Assembly: GCA_013824165.1 (NCBI GenBank)
Contig: PNNH01000045.1
Span: 1 to 60,889 of the forward strand
Source of the DNA: Methylibium sp.
GTDB taxonomy: Bacteria > Pseudomonadota > Gammaproteobacteria > Burkholderiales > Burkholderiaceae_C
Direction of reading: 5' to 3'
DNA length: 60,889 nt
Numbering within the stretch: the first letter of the stretch is position 1; each line of letters opens with the position of its first letter. Positions 28,066 to 36,647 of this stretch are shown piece by piece. A model generated the notes under the pieces. The model had not been told where the DNA came from and made no database searches. It saw nothing but the letters and a program-made list of their open reading frames with translations. The translations under genes were made by a program, and so were the position numbers.

Positions 28066-28830
28066 ATGCTGAACTGTCATACCTTGCAGGCTGGTCCTGC
28101 GCGTCTGCTGCGGATCGGCGCAGCGCTGGGCCTGGCCCTGCTCTTTGCCGCGCCCGCCTGGGCACAGCGCGACTGGCGCGTTTGCGCCAGTGAAGGCCAG
28201 ACCTGCCGCATCGACGGCGAGACCATGGTTCGCTTCGGCGCCGAGGATCGCTATGTCTTCCGGGTCAGCAGCCAGTCGCTGCCTTGCGAGATCGACAGCT
28301 TCGGCTCGGACCCTGCACCCGGCATAGTCAAGCGCTGCGAGCTGTCGCGCGACTGGCGCAGCGACTCGCGCTATCGCAACTGGCGCAGTCCTGGCGAGGG
28401 TGCCACCGCAGGCTGGAATCTGTGCGCCTACGAGGGCGATTTCTGCCGCCTGCCGGCAGGCGCCACGCAGCTGCGCTATGGCCAGGATGGGCGCTATGTC
28501 GAACGTAGCGTGACAGGGGGAATGGCTTGCAACAACGGCAGCTTCGGCCGCGACCCCTACCCCGGCGTCGCCAAGCAATGCGAGTACCGCATCGACGGCG
28601 CATCCGGTTCACGGCCGAGCCAGCCGGCCAGCGGTCTGCCCTGGAATACCTGTGCGTCCGAGGGCGGCTACTGCAACTTCCGTGGCCCCGGCATGCTGCG
28701 CTATGGCGCGGCCGGGCGCTATGTCTATCGCGAGGCGGTCAATGGCCAGCGCTGCGGCAATGACGAGTTTGGCGGCGATCCGGCCCCCGGCATGAGCAAG
28801 CGCTGCGAGATGCTGCGCCTGGGGCGATGA
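28066..28830 (+). CDS. secreted protein with three cysteine-rich repeats
   Basis: A 254-residue exported protein: signal peptide (about 10-33, ending PAWAQ), then three tandem modules of roughly 65-70 residues. Each follows the scheme W-x2-CA-x-EG-x2-C, a G/R-Y-G stretch, RYV, then a Cys, FG-x-DP-x-PG and K-x-CE. Four cysteines per module suggest two disulfides each. The modules look like a carbohydrate- or surface-binding repeat found in various secreted proteins, but no family name was recognised. It overlaps the next gene by 4 bases and diverges from the TonB receptor. Confidence 0.8.
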   Translation: MLNCHTLQAGPARLLRIGAALGLALLFAAPAWAQRDWRVCASEGQTCRIDGETMVRFGAEDRYVFRVSSQSLPCEIDSFGSDPAPGIVKRCELSRDWRSDSRYRNWRSPGEGATAGWNLCAYEGDFCRLPAGATQLRYGQDGRYVERSVTGGMACNNGSFGRDPYPGVAKQCEYRIDGASGSRPSQPASGLPWNTCASEGGYCNFRGPGMLRYGAAGRYVYREAVNGQRCGNDEFGGDPAPGMSKRCEMLRLGR

Positions 28831-29591
28831 TCTCGCCGCTGCAACAGGCGCTGGCTGCAGCGCTGGTGCAGGCGCGCCAGACCGGCCAGGCCCTGCGTGC
28901 CAGCGACTGGCGTGATGCCGTGACAAGCCCGGCACAGGCCGACGCAGTGCAGCAGCGTGTCACAGAGTTGCTCGGCTGGTCAGCGCAGCAAGTGCCGCAG
29001 GCCTGGAAGTCTGGCGGGCCGACTCGTCAAGGCCCGTTCAGCCATGCGCCGGTCACGCCCGACGGCCTGCAGCACCGTCCTGCCACCACGCTGCTGGGCA
29101 TCGAGGCCGAGGTCGCGCTGCGGCTGGGCCTTGATGTCGACGCAGGCCTGGCCGCAACACTGCAGCCCGGCGCCTTGCCACAAGGATTGATCGACGCCAC
29201 GGCGCCGGCCATGGAACTGATTGGGTCGCGCTGGAGCGAAGGCCTTGCAGCACCCGAGTTGCTGCGCCGCGCCGATCACCAGTCGAATGCCGGCCTGCTG
29301 ATCGGGCCTTGGAGGCCGTTCGAGCCACGCAACTGGGCGCAGCAGAGCTTCAGCGTGCAGGTCGGCCAGGCACAGCCGATTCACTACCAGGGCGGCCACG
29401 CCCTGGGCGATCCGAGCTGGCTGCTGCCCGACTGGCTGCAGCAGCTGACCCAGCATGGCCAACGGGTGCCGGCTGGAACCATCGTGACTACCGGCGCCTG
29501 GTGCGGCTGTGTCCCGCTGGGCAGCGCCGAATCGGCCGTGGTCGAGTTCGAGGCGCTGGGCCGCGTCTGCTTGGACAAGCAGGCACTTTGA
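28827..29591 (+). CDS. FAH-family hydratase (2-keto-4-pentenoate hydratase-like)
   Basis: A 254-residue cytoplasmic protein of the fumarylacetoacetate hydrolase superfamily, closest in layout to 2-keto-4-pentenoate hydratase/MhpD and oxalocrotonate decarboxylase. Supporting patterns are PQAWKSGGP near residue 57, LLGIEAEVALRLG (with the metal-ligand Glu pair), ADHQSNAGLLIG, and the C-terminal PAGTIVTTGAWCG. Its ATG overlaps the stop of the secreted repeat protein, an odd pairing of an exported binding protein with a cytosolic hydratase. No meta-cleavage pathway genes are nearby, so the true substrate is open. Confidence 0.85.
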   Translation: MISPLQQALAAALVQARQTGQALRASDWRDAVTSPAQADAVQQRVTELLGWSAQQVPQAWKSGGPTRQGPFSHAPVTPDGLQHRPATTLLGIEAEVALRLGLDVDAGLAATLQPGALPQGLIDATAPAMELIGSRWSEGLAAPELLRRADHQSNAGLLIGPWRPFEPRNWAQQSFSVQVGQAQPIHYQGGHALGDPSWLLPDWLQQLTQHGQRVPAGTIVTTGAWCGCVPLGSAESAVVEFEALGRVCLDKQAL

Positions 29592-29672
29592 ACGCTGCAC
29601 TCAAAGCGTTTTCATCCTTGCTGCTGGGTGGCGACGGACACTGAAGCTGATCCGCAACTGCAAGGTTCGCCC

Positions 29673-30494
29673 ATGTCAAAGCACCGTCTGCCCACCTACT
29701 ACCTGTCGCACGGCGGCGGTCCCTGGCCCTATATGGATGGCCCGTTTCGCGACAACTTTCACCAGTTGGAAGCCTCGTTGCAGCGCATCCCGCTGGAGCT
29801 GGGCCAGCGGCCGCGGGCGGTGCTGATGATTTCGGGCCACTGGGAAGCGGCGCAGTTCCGTGTGATGGCTTCGCCCCAGCCGCCGATGGTTTATGACTAT
29901 GGCGGTTTTCCGGCGCACACCTACCAGATCCGTTACGCGGCTCCTGGGGATCCTGCGCTTGCCAAGCAGGTGCAAGGCCTGATCGAAGCCGCTGGACTGC
30001 CAGCCATGCCGGACGCCGCGCGTGGCTTCGACCATGGCGCGTTCACGACCATGCAGCCGATGTATCCGCAGGCCGATATGCCCTTGCTGCAGGTGTCCCT
30101 GCTGCAGGGATACGATCCCGCCGCGCACCTGGCCCTGGGCCGCTCGCTGGCGCCCTTGCGCGATGAAGGCGTGCTGATCATCGGCAGCGGCTTGAGCTAT
30201 CACGATCTGCGCAACTTCGGCCCCGGCGCCGGGCCGGCCTCAGCGAGCTTCGACGCCTGGCTGCAGCAGACCCTGGTGCAGGACAGTCCCGCAGCACGCA
30301 GCCAAGCCCTGCTGCATTGGGACCACGCTCCGGCGGCCCGCTTGGCGCACCCACGCGAGGATCACCTGATTCCGCTGCTGGTGGCGGTGGGGGCGGCCGA
30401 GGACGAAGCCGGCGCCTGCGTCTATCACCAGCGTGATTTCATGGGCGGCGTCACCGCGTCGAGCTTCCGCTTCGGCGCCGCGGCGCAAGCCTGA
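29673..30494 (+). CDS. class III extradiol ring-cleavage dioxygenase, DODA/YgiD type
   Basis: A 273-residue enzyme of the LigB/DODA superfamily (4,5-DOPA dioxygenase-like). Candidate metal ligands are H13 in LSHGGGP, H56 in ISGHWE and H177 in GSGLSYHDLR, with a further conserved H121 in FDHGAF. YgiD-type proteins act on catechol-like rings, but physiological substrates in most bacteria are unknown. It follows the FAH-family gene by about 80 bases on the same strand, so a small ring-cleavage/hydratase unit is possible. The ATG at 29673 is preferred because an upstream frame lacks family similarity. Confidence 0.9.
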   Translation: MSKHRLPTYYLSHGGGPWPYMDGPFRDNFHQLEASLQRIPLELGQRPRAVLMISGHWEAAQFRVMASPQPPMVYDYGGFPAHTYQIRYAAPGDPALAKQVQGLIEAAGLPAMPDAARGFDHGAFTTMQPMYPQADMPLLQVSLLQGYDPAAHLALGRSLAPLRDEGVLIIGSGLSYHDLRNFGPGAGPASASFDAWLQQTLVQDSPAARSQALLHWDHAPAARLAHPREDHLIPLLVAVGAAEDEAGACVYHQRDFMGGVTASSFRFGAAAQA

Positions 30495-30497
30495 GAT

Positions 30498-31016
30498 TCA
30501 GCGCAACGCGCGCTGCATGAAGCAGGCCTCGGTACCGAAGCTGGCCAGCTTTTGCGCTAGCGTCTGGGGCAACTGGCTCAGCGGCTCAAAGCCGTGGCGG
30601 CGCCAGAACGGCACCGAGCCCTGCACGGCCACCAGGCCGAGCTGTCGCAAGCCCAGCTGGCTTGCACGTTGCTCGATCAAAGCAACCAGCTGGCGCGCCA
30701 ATCCCATCGACCGCCCCGCTGGTGCTACCGCAAGGTCGTGCAGGTAAAGCAGTTGCGGCTGAGCCGGCAGCTCGGCGGAACTGGCGTCCAGCGCCGGCAG
30801 GCTGTCTGCGCTGGCCGGGAGGCTGAGCACATAGGCGAGCGGCAGGCCATCGGCAGTAGTCGCAATCCAGCAGGTGCCATGCGCCTGCACTGCTTTTAGC
30901 TTGGCTTCAAACGCCTGCGCACTTTCTAGAAACTGGGACTCGTAACACTGGGCTTGCACGGCCAGCACCGCCGGCACATCGGCCACCCGCAGGGGCCGCA
31001 CATCGATCTCGGACAT
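30498..31016 (-). CDS. GNAT-family N-acetyltransferase
   Basis: A 172-residue acetyltransferase. It opens with IDVRPLRVADVPAVLAVQAQCYE and has the acetyl-CoA binding motif A in LYLHDLAVAPAGRSMGLARQL, with QGSVPFWRRHGF near the C-terminus. Substrate is unknown. The start at 31016 (MSEIDVRP) was chosen because upstream in-frame sequence is not conserved-looking. It follows the DUF1294 gene by 26 bases on the same strand and is convergent with the dioxygenase gene, leaving only 3 bases between stops. Confidence 0.86.
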   Translation of the reverse strand: MSEIDVRPLRVADVPAVLAVQAQCYESQFLESAQAFEAKLKAVQAHGTCWIATTADGLPLAYVLSLPASADSLPALDASSAELPAQPQLLYLHDLAVAPAGRSMGLARQLVALIEQRASQLGLRQLGLVAVQGSVPFWRRHGFEPLSQLPQTLAQKLASFGTEACFMQRALR

Positions 31017-31042
31017 CTGAAACAGGAACGAAAAGAAAAGAC

Positions 31043-31666
31043 TCAGAAGGGAAGCAGGCGCAGCAGCAAGGCCCCAAGCGGTGTGAAGATCAGCACAAAG
31101 CCCAGCACATTGGCGGCACTGCTGATCCAGAACAGACGCTGGAAGCGCGTCTTGCTGCTCTTGTGGCGGAGCAGAGACTGGGCCAGCAAGGCACCCGGCC
31201 AACCACAGGCCAGGGCCAGGCCATGTAGCGTGGACTCGGCAACACGCCATTCGCCCTTGGCGGCGGCGCGCTTGTCTCCGTAATAGACGATGAAGGTGGC
31301 CATGCTCATCGCCACATAGACGCCCCACAGCGCGCGCGGCAAGCCCCACAGCAGTTGACAAAGCAAGACCACGCTCGCAAAGGCCGGCACCAGCCAGACC
31401 CAGCGCTGCGCTGGGTTGGCCGGACGCGGTGCAGCAGACGCAAGCTTGGGCTCGCGGCTGAACACCTGCTGCGCGCGCGGCTTGCCCTGCGCATCACGCC
31501 CCACGACAAAGCTGAGACGCTCCCCGACACAGGGGCGGCTCGATCGCAGGCCGAAGCTCTTGATGTGCACAAACAGCTTGGCGCCACCGTCGTCAGGCAG
31601 GATAAAGCCATAGCCTTTGGCGTCATCCCATTGGGTCAGGCGGCCGTTGCACCTCGGTTGATTCAT
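31043..31666 (-). CDS. cold-shock domain fused to a DUF1294 membrane domain
   Basis: A 207-residue two-domain protein. Residues 1-65 form a cold-shock-like OB domain (GRLTQWDDAKGYGFILPDDGG, KLFVHIKSF). The C-terminal half (about 88-207) has about four hydrophobic helices and the DUF1294 signature MATFIVYYGDKRAAAKGEWRV followed by LHGLALACGWPGALLAQ. This architecture is widespread in Proteobacteria but its role is unknown; an RNA-binding head tethered to the inner membrane is implied. The start at 31666 (MNQPRCNG) was chosen for the compact cold-shock domain; an ATG at 31723 is possible. Confidence 0.88.
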   Translation of the reverse strand: MNQPRCNGRLTQWDDAKGYGFILPDDGGAKLFVHIKSFGLRSSRPCVGERLSFVVGRDAQGKPRAQQVFSREPKLASAAPRPANPAQRWVWLVPAFASVVLLCQLLWGLPRALWGVYVAMSMATFIVYYGDKRAAAKGEWRVAESTLHGLALACGWPGALLAQSLLRHKSSKTRFQRLFWISSAANVLGFVLIFTPLGALLLRLLPF

Positions 31667-31854
31667 GGAGAGGAAAAGTATCGGCAGCGCCGCGGGGTTG
31701 CTGAGGATCCCATGCATGGGCATCGGTCAAAAGGGGCGCGCTCCGCGTTTGGAGCGGCCGCATTCTTGCATAGGCCCAGCAGCTTGGAGCGCGCCGGCCT
31801 CGGGTCCCTGAGCCGGCAAGGGCCGCCGCCAACGAGGACTGTGGCCCGCCCACG

Positions 31855-31879
31855 AAAAAGGGGCCGCTCGCGCGGCCCC
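31855..31879 (-). terminator. Rho-independent terminator of the DEAD-box helicase gene
   Basis: Perfect 8-bp stem GGGGCCGC/GCGGCCCC with a 4-base loop (31860-31879), followed on the minus strand by five T (31855-31859). It lies 17 bases after the helicase stop codon and ahead of the DUF1294 gene. Confidence 0.9.
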
Positions 31880-31896
31880 CGTTTCGGATCTGTCAC

Positions 31897-33606
31897 TTAC
31901 CGGCCGAAACCGCTGCGACGCGGGGCGCCTTGCGGGCCAGGGCGCTTGCCCGGGCCGCCGGGGCCGCGGGCCGGACGGTCACCGCCGCCACCACCGAAGC
32001 CGCGGTTGTCGCCGTCACGCGAGGCGTGGAAAGGCTTGCTGAAGGCGGGCTTGCCACCGAAGCCAGGCTTGGCGCCGAAGGCCGGCTTGTCACCACGCGG
32101 AGCGAACTCCGGACGGTCACCGCGCGGTGCGAAGCCACGGTTGTCGTTACCACGGTCGAAAGGCTTGCGATCGCTGAAGTCGCGACGCGGCTCAAAGCCC
32201 TCGCCGCCACGGGGTGCGAAGTCACGCATGCCGGCCGGCTGGCCGCCGAACTGGCCTTGCTCACGACCAAAGGACTTGCCTGCGCCGCCATCGCGATTGA
32301 ACGGGCGACCGCCATCACGGTGGAAGGGCTTGTTGCCACCAAAGCGCTTGTCACCGAAGGGCTTGCCGCCGCCACCAAAGCTGCGGCGCTCTTCAAAGGC
32401 GTGCTCACCGGCCGGACGCGGCGGGAAGATGCGCGGCTCTTGAGTCTTGGGCTCAAGGCCAGCGATCTGGGCCACCGGGATCTGCTGGGTAGTGAACTGC
32501 TGGATGCGACGGATCATCGACACATCGTCGCGAGTGGCTAGCGTGATCGCCAGACCTTCGCGGCCGGCACGGCCGGTACGGCCAATGCGGTGCACATAGT
32601 CCTCGGCCTTCATCGGCAGACCGTAGTTGATGACGTGCGTGATAGTGGGCACGTCGATGCCGCGGGCTGCGACATCGGTAGCGACCAGCACGCGCAGTTC
32701 GCGGCGGCGCAAGGCCATCAGCACGCGATTGCGCTTGCCTTGCGGCATGCCGCCGTGCAGCGGTGCCACTTGATGACCGATCTCGTGCAGACGCTCAGCC
32801 AACCAGTCAGCATCACGCTGGGTGGATGTGAAGACCACAGCCTGGTCCAGATCGCGCTCAGCCAAGATGGCTTCCAGCAGCTGGTCCTTGTGGTGCGGGT
32901 TGTCCGCCCAGTGCAGGCGCTGGGTGATGTTCTCGTGGGCGTCGGTGTGCGAAGCGATGTCGATGCGCTGCGGGTCGCGCAGCAGATCTTGCGCCAGACG
33001 GCCGACGTGGCCAGCGAAGGTCGCGCTGTACATCACGGTTTGACGTGTGGCCGGCGTGGCGGCGGCGACGGTGTTGATGTCGTCGATGAAGCCCATGTCC
33101 AGCATGCGGTCAGCCTCGTCCAGCACCAGCATCTCGACGTTCTCTAGCACGCACTTGCCCGAAGACAGGTGGTCCAGCAGACGGCCGGGGGTGGCGATCA
33201 GGATGTCGAGCGGGCCGCCCAGCTGACGCAGCTGCAGCGCGTAGGGCATGCCGCCCAGCACGGTGGCAACCTTCAGGCCGGGAATATGGCGGCCGTAGGT
33301 CTGTGCGGCCTTGGAGACTTGCATCGCCAGCTCACGGGTCGGTGCCAGCACCAGCACCTTGGGGCCGTAGATCTTTCCCTTTTCGCGGCGCTTGCTGTTG
33401 TCGCCACGTGTCGCCAGGATCTTTTCCAGAGCCGGGAGGATGAAGGACGCGGTCTTGCCCGAGCCGGTGCGCGAAGACACCATCAAGTCCTTGCCAGCCA
33501 GGGCCGGAGGGATTGCAGCCGACTGCACTTCAGTGGCGGTCTCGTAGCCGGAATCCTTGACGGCGCGCAGCAGGGCTTCGTTCAGGCCCAGATTTTCGAA
33601 TGACAT
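31897..33606 (-). CDS. DEAD-box ATP-dependent RNA helicase, RhlE type
   Basis: A 569-residue RNA helicase. Q motif GYETATEVQ, motif I SRTGSGKT (45-52), Ia APTRELA, II DEAD (163-166), III SAT (194-196), and VI HRIGRTGR (339-346) are all intact. From about residue 395 the chain becomes a low-complexity tail rich in Gly, Phe, Arg and Asp with many GGxPF and FAPRG-type units, typical of RhlE-like enzymes in Burkholderiales, and likely an RNA-binding and condensate-forming segment. The start at 33606 (MSFENLGL) matches the family. A promoter about 360 bases upstream would give a long leader, as in cold-induced helicase genes. Confidence 0.94.
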   Translation of the reverse strand: MSFENLGLNEALLRAVKDSGYETATEVQSAAIPPALAGKDLMVSSRTGSGKTASFILPALEKILATRGDNSKRREKGKIYGPKVLVLAPTRELAMQVSKAAQTYGRHIPGLKVATVLGGMPYALQLRQLGGPLDILIATPGRLLDHLSSGKCVLENVEMLVLDEADRMLDMGFIDDINTVAAATPATRQTVMYSATFAGHVGRLAQDLLRDPQRIDIASHTDAHENITQRLHWADNPHHKDQLLEAILAERDLDQAVVFTSTQRDADWLAERLHEIGHQVAPLHGGMPQGKRNRVLMALRRRELRVLVATDVAARGIDVPTITHVINYGLPMKAEDYVHRIGRTGRAGREGLAITLATRDDVSMIRRIQQFTTQQIPVAQIAGLEPKTQEPRIFPPRPAGEHAFEERRSFGGGGKPFGDKRFGGNKPFHRDGGRPFNRDGGAGKSFGREQGQFGGQPAGMRDFAPRGGEGFEPRRDFSDRKPFDRGNDNRGFAPRGDRPEFAPRGDKPAFGAKPGFGGKPAFSKPFHASRDGDNRGFGGGGGDRPARGPGGPGKRPGPQGAPRRSGFGR

Positions 33607-34155
33607 TGCGTGTTTTCTTTCAACATAGCCAAGCCATCGCCGGGACAAGCCCGGGCAATAGCCAGTCCTGCCGCGCCAGAAATGAAGGTCGCGGCAAGAT
33701 CAGTGAAGTCGCTGGGAGACAAGCTCGCGTCGTACACCGGGACAGCCATGTTTGAGCGATGGCAGACCTGGAATAGCGATCCAGGCGGGCAGCCGGTGCG
33801 GCGCCGGGGGAACAGTCAAAGCGACGGCATCGCCGCCGACCGAACCCGAGGGTATCCAGTGCGTCGCTGCGGTCCCGCGTGTCTTCACGGGGATGCCTGG
33901 CGGCCTGAATGAGGTCAGAGGAGACGTACGAACTGTTGCAGCAGCCAAGGCCGTCACAACAAGAGCGCGACTATAGCACGCTAGGGTTAGCACTAGCAAG
34001 CCCTGTCTTTGCGAATGGCTGCAAATGCAGCGCGAATGCCGATCACTGCGCCTTCCGCACCAAGCAAAGAGCACTTGAACAGGTGGCGATGCAGGCCCAA
34101 ACGGCACGGCCTGCTGCAGCGCTCAGCGCTCAGCGCGCTGCGCAGCGCACTGCAC
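33607..34155. other. 549-base gap: helicase leader plus structured GC-rich segment
   Basis: No convincing gene is present. The minus-strand promoter at 33970-33999 makes 33607-33963 the likely 5' untranslated leader of the helicase gene. The part nearest the SWIM/SNF2-like gene, 34115-34150, is rich in GCGC and CAGCGCT repeats and contains the 14-bp palindrome GCGCTGCGCAGCGC (34135-34148), which might act as a weak terminator for that gene; no T-run follows. Confidence 0.5.
33970..33999 (-). promoter_or_regulatory. sigma70-like promoter of the helicase gene
   Basis: On the minus strand TTGCTA (33994-33999) and TATAGT (33970-33975) are 18 bases apart. Transcription would begin near 33963, about 357 bases before the helicase ATG. 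This is the best promoter match in the gap; the assignment is by eye. Confidence 0.5.
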
Positions 34156-36612
34156 TCACGCGTCCGACGACGGGCCGGCCAGAGCCCGCTCCACTGCACA
34201 CATGAAGCGCCCGAGTTCGGAGACCTCGACGAACGGTTGAGCGCCCGGTGAAGCATCCAACATCCCTGCTGGCAGCTCAGCCTGACCGTGCTGAGCCTGC
34301 AACAAGCCTGCATCCAGACCGTTCGCGATCAGCAACTGCCACACCGGCAGCCCCTTGCGAGCGCCGGCGAGGCGCTGCTCGCGTTGCAGGCGCTGGCCAG
34401 GATTCCAGGGCAGATCGGCATGGATCAGCGCCGCCTCGTCCTGCTCCAGATTCAGCCCGACGCAGGCCGCATCGCTCGCCAGCAAGACCTGCCCCTGCTC
34501 GCCGCGCCAGCCCTCCAACGCTGCGAGTCGCACGGCCTGCGGCTGGCTGAGCAGCACGGCATGTACAGACAGACCCAGCGCCTTCAGCTTCTCAGCCACA
34601 GGCAACAGCGTCGCATCGTCCTGCGCGGCCACCAACACGCGGCTGGCTGCAGCCGGCAGGATCTGCGGCAGCAAGGCGACGACTGCCTCAGCTTTGGCTG
34701 TGCAGGCCGCAGCACTCGTGGACACCTGCTTAAGCTGGGCCATCGACTGCATCAACTGGAGCTGGTCGGCATGGCTCAGATAAGCCAGCTTCTGCCAGCG
34801 CTGCAGCTGGCTGCGCGCCGCATCCAGGGCGCCGCTGTCGAGCGTGACACCGGCATCCAGCCAGACCTTGGTTTCGAGCGTCGGGGGCAGCTGCGCGTCG
34901 AGATCACGCCGGCGGCGACTCAGCATCACGCTCTGCAGCGCCTCGCGCTGCTGGCGCTTGGCGGGCTGGCTGCCCAAGGCCTTCAGGCGGGCCAGCGGTC
35001 CGCGCCTGGCGATATCCAGCCAGTCGATCCAAGCCTCGAGAGATGCTTCTCCCAGCAATTCGCGATCAGCCAATAGCAGGCCATGAGGCGCCTGCGGCAG
35101 GCGCGGCAGCGGCAGCGTCCATTGCTGGACCGCGTCAATGATCAGCAACTCGCAGCGCGTGTCTGGATGGAGCTCGGACGGATCCAGCAGCGTCACCCCT
35201 TCAGGCCAGGCCCCCAGCAAACGCTGAGCCTCAGCGCGCCACAGCGGATGGCGATCACCGGGCGCGACCAGCAGCGCCGTGCCCAGGCCGAAGCACTGCT
35301 GCCACAGCCGCAAGGCGGCCAGCGCTGGGGCGCGTTGCGACAGACCCAGGTCATCGGCCAACAGCGCGCGTCCGGCACAGACGGCGAACAGCGCCGCCTC
35401 CCACTGGTAGGCGGGCAAGGGCTGGCTCAGCAGCCCAGACAGCACTGCGCCCTCAGGGCCTTCGGCGAACACCGGTTCAAGCCGCTGCACACGCTGCTGC
35501 GCATCACTGGCCCAGGCCAGCTGTGACCAGACTAGCGGATCAACGCGCAGCTCATGCCCCGCGTGTGCAGCCAACTGCAGCAAGTGCTGCGGCAGCTGGC
35601 TGTTCTCGGCACTGGCACTGCGATCGGCGTCAAGCAAGGCCGCAGCCGCAGCTTGCAGAGCGGCTGGCGCCGACAAGCCAGAACGCCAGCGCAAGCGGCG
35701 CTCCGCGCCGTAAGCCAGCCACAACTCGCTGTAGTGCGTCAGCGGGCCCTGCTGCAACATGGCCTGGATAGGCTCGCCGCCCTGTTTGAGTGACTCAAAC
35801 AGGAAGTCGCTGTGCTCGCAGCGCGCGTCAAGGCTGCGCTCGAAAGCCGCGCAGCTGCAGTGATAGTCCCCCGACGCAGCGCCGCGCAGCTGCACTTGCA
35901 CCTCTTGCTGACTCTGCCGGTCCTGCATGCCGAAGGCGCCGAACAGGGTCTCGCCCGGATCGGCAGTCCAAATGAAGGCGCTCTCAGGCTCGTCCGCCTC
36001 GACCGCCGGCTGCGGCGGCATGGCCGCGGACTTCGCCTTCGCCTTCACCGCCGGCTTGACGGGGGGCTTCTTTGCCGATTTGCTGGCCGCTTTGCTGGCG
36101 GGTCGTGTTGCCGGTTTGACCCGTCCACCTTCATCGGTCGATGTTGCCGCCTTGGCCGCCTTGGCCGGTTTGGCAGGCTTGGCGGCCTTGGCAGTTGCCG
36201 GCGCGCGTTCGGGTGCCGGTGGCGCTGCCTCTACAGCGGCCTCGGCCGGCTTCAGAGGTGCGGCGCTGCTGCGCTTGCTGGCGGCCTTCTTGGCTGCGGC
36301 GGGCTTGCTGGTGGCTCGACTCTTTGTGGACTTCTCAGGCGCAGCCTTTGCCGCCGGAGCCGGCGCTGGCGCCACTTCGGCCAAGGGGGCAGCCCGCTTG
36401 CGTGCGGGCGGTTTTGCTTGGGCAAGCGGCGCTGGCGCTGCCGGTTCGATCACGGTCACTGCCGGCTTGCGACGAGGCTTTGCTGGCGCCACGGGTTCAG
36501 GAGCCGCTGCTTTCTGGGGGCGCTTCCTCGCGGGCGCGACAGGCGCCTCGACCACAGCGGAAACGGCAGAAGGCTCAGCCGCCTTGCGGCGGGTCTTGGG
36601 TGGCATGGCCAT
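34156..36612 (-). CDS. SWIM zinc-finger SNF2-like protein with degenerate ATPase motifs and H1-like tail
   Basis: An 818-residue protein in three parts. Residues 1-200 are Lys/Ala/Pro-rich with many AAKKA and KPAKPA units, like eukaryotic histone H1 or bacterial AlgP/HC2-type DNA-binding tails. Residues 240-275 form a SWIM zinc finger (C252, C254, C265, H267). The rest resembles an SNF2/RapA helicase core: ADDLGLSQR (419-427) where active members have GLGKT, IIDAVQ (491-496) where they have a DExx-type motif, SRRRRDLDAQLPP, and GLNLEQDEAALIHADLPWNP. Motifs I and II lack catalytic residues, so ATPase activity is doubtful. It ends the orn-pabBC operon. Confidence 0.8.
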   Translation of the reverse strand: MAMPPKTRRKAAEPSAVSAVVEAPVAPARKRPQKAAAPEPVAPAKPRRKPAVTVIEPAAPAPLAQAKPPARKRAAPLAEVAPAPAPAAKAAPEKSTKSRATSKPAAAKKAASKRSSAAPLKPAEAAVEAAPPAPERAPATAKAAKPAKPAKAAKAATSTDEGGRVKPATRPASKAASKSAKKPPVKPAVKAKAKSAAMPPQPAVEADEPESAFIWTADPGETLFGAFGMQDRQSQQEVQVQLRGAASGDYHCSCAAFERSLDARCEHSDFLFESLKQGGEPIQAMLQQGPLTHYSELWLAYGAERRLRWRSGLSAPAALQAAAAALLDADRSASAENSQLPQHLLQLAAHAGHELRVDPLVWSQLAWASDAQQRVQRLEPVFAEGPEGAVLSGLLSQPLPAYQWEAALFAVCAGRALLADDLGLSQRAPALAALRLWQQCFGLGTALLVAPGDRHPLWRAEAQRLLGAWPEGVTLLDPSELHPDTRCELLIIDAVQQWTLPLPRLPQAPHGLLLADRELLGEASLEAWIDWLDIARRGPLARLKALGSQPAKRQQREALQSVMLSRRRRDLDAQLPPTLETKVWLDAGVTLDSGALDAARSQLQRWQKLAYLSHADQLQLMQSMAQLKQVSTSAAACTAKAEAVVALLPQILPAAASRVLVAAQDDATLLPVAEKLKALGLSVHAVLLSQPQAVRLAALEGWRGEQGQVLLASDAACVGLNLEQDEAALIHADLPWNPGQRLQREQRLAGARKGLPVWQLLIANGLDAGLLQAQHGQAELPAGMLDASPGAQPFVEVSELGRFMCAVERALAGPSSDA
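35781..35803. repeat. 23-bp perfect palindrome inside the SNF2-like gene
   Basis: Arms CCTGTTTGAGT (35781-35791) and ACTCAAACAGG (35793-35803) flank a single central G. It lies in the codons just after the SWIM motif. Eleven-base perfect arms are unlikely by chance in a window of this size. Possible protein-binding site or RNA hairpin; function unknown. Confidence 0.85.
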
Positions 36613-36647
36613 GGATTCGGGGGTCGGAATGGGAAGGGAAAGAAGGA

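Noticed and set aside
33700-34107. 135-residue open frame in the helicase leader region
   Set aside because: Composition is irregular, no start signal or motif is visible, and it overlaps the best promoter candidate.
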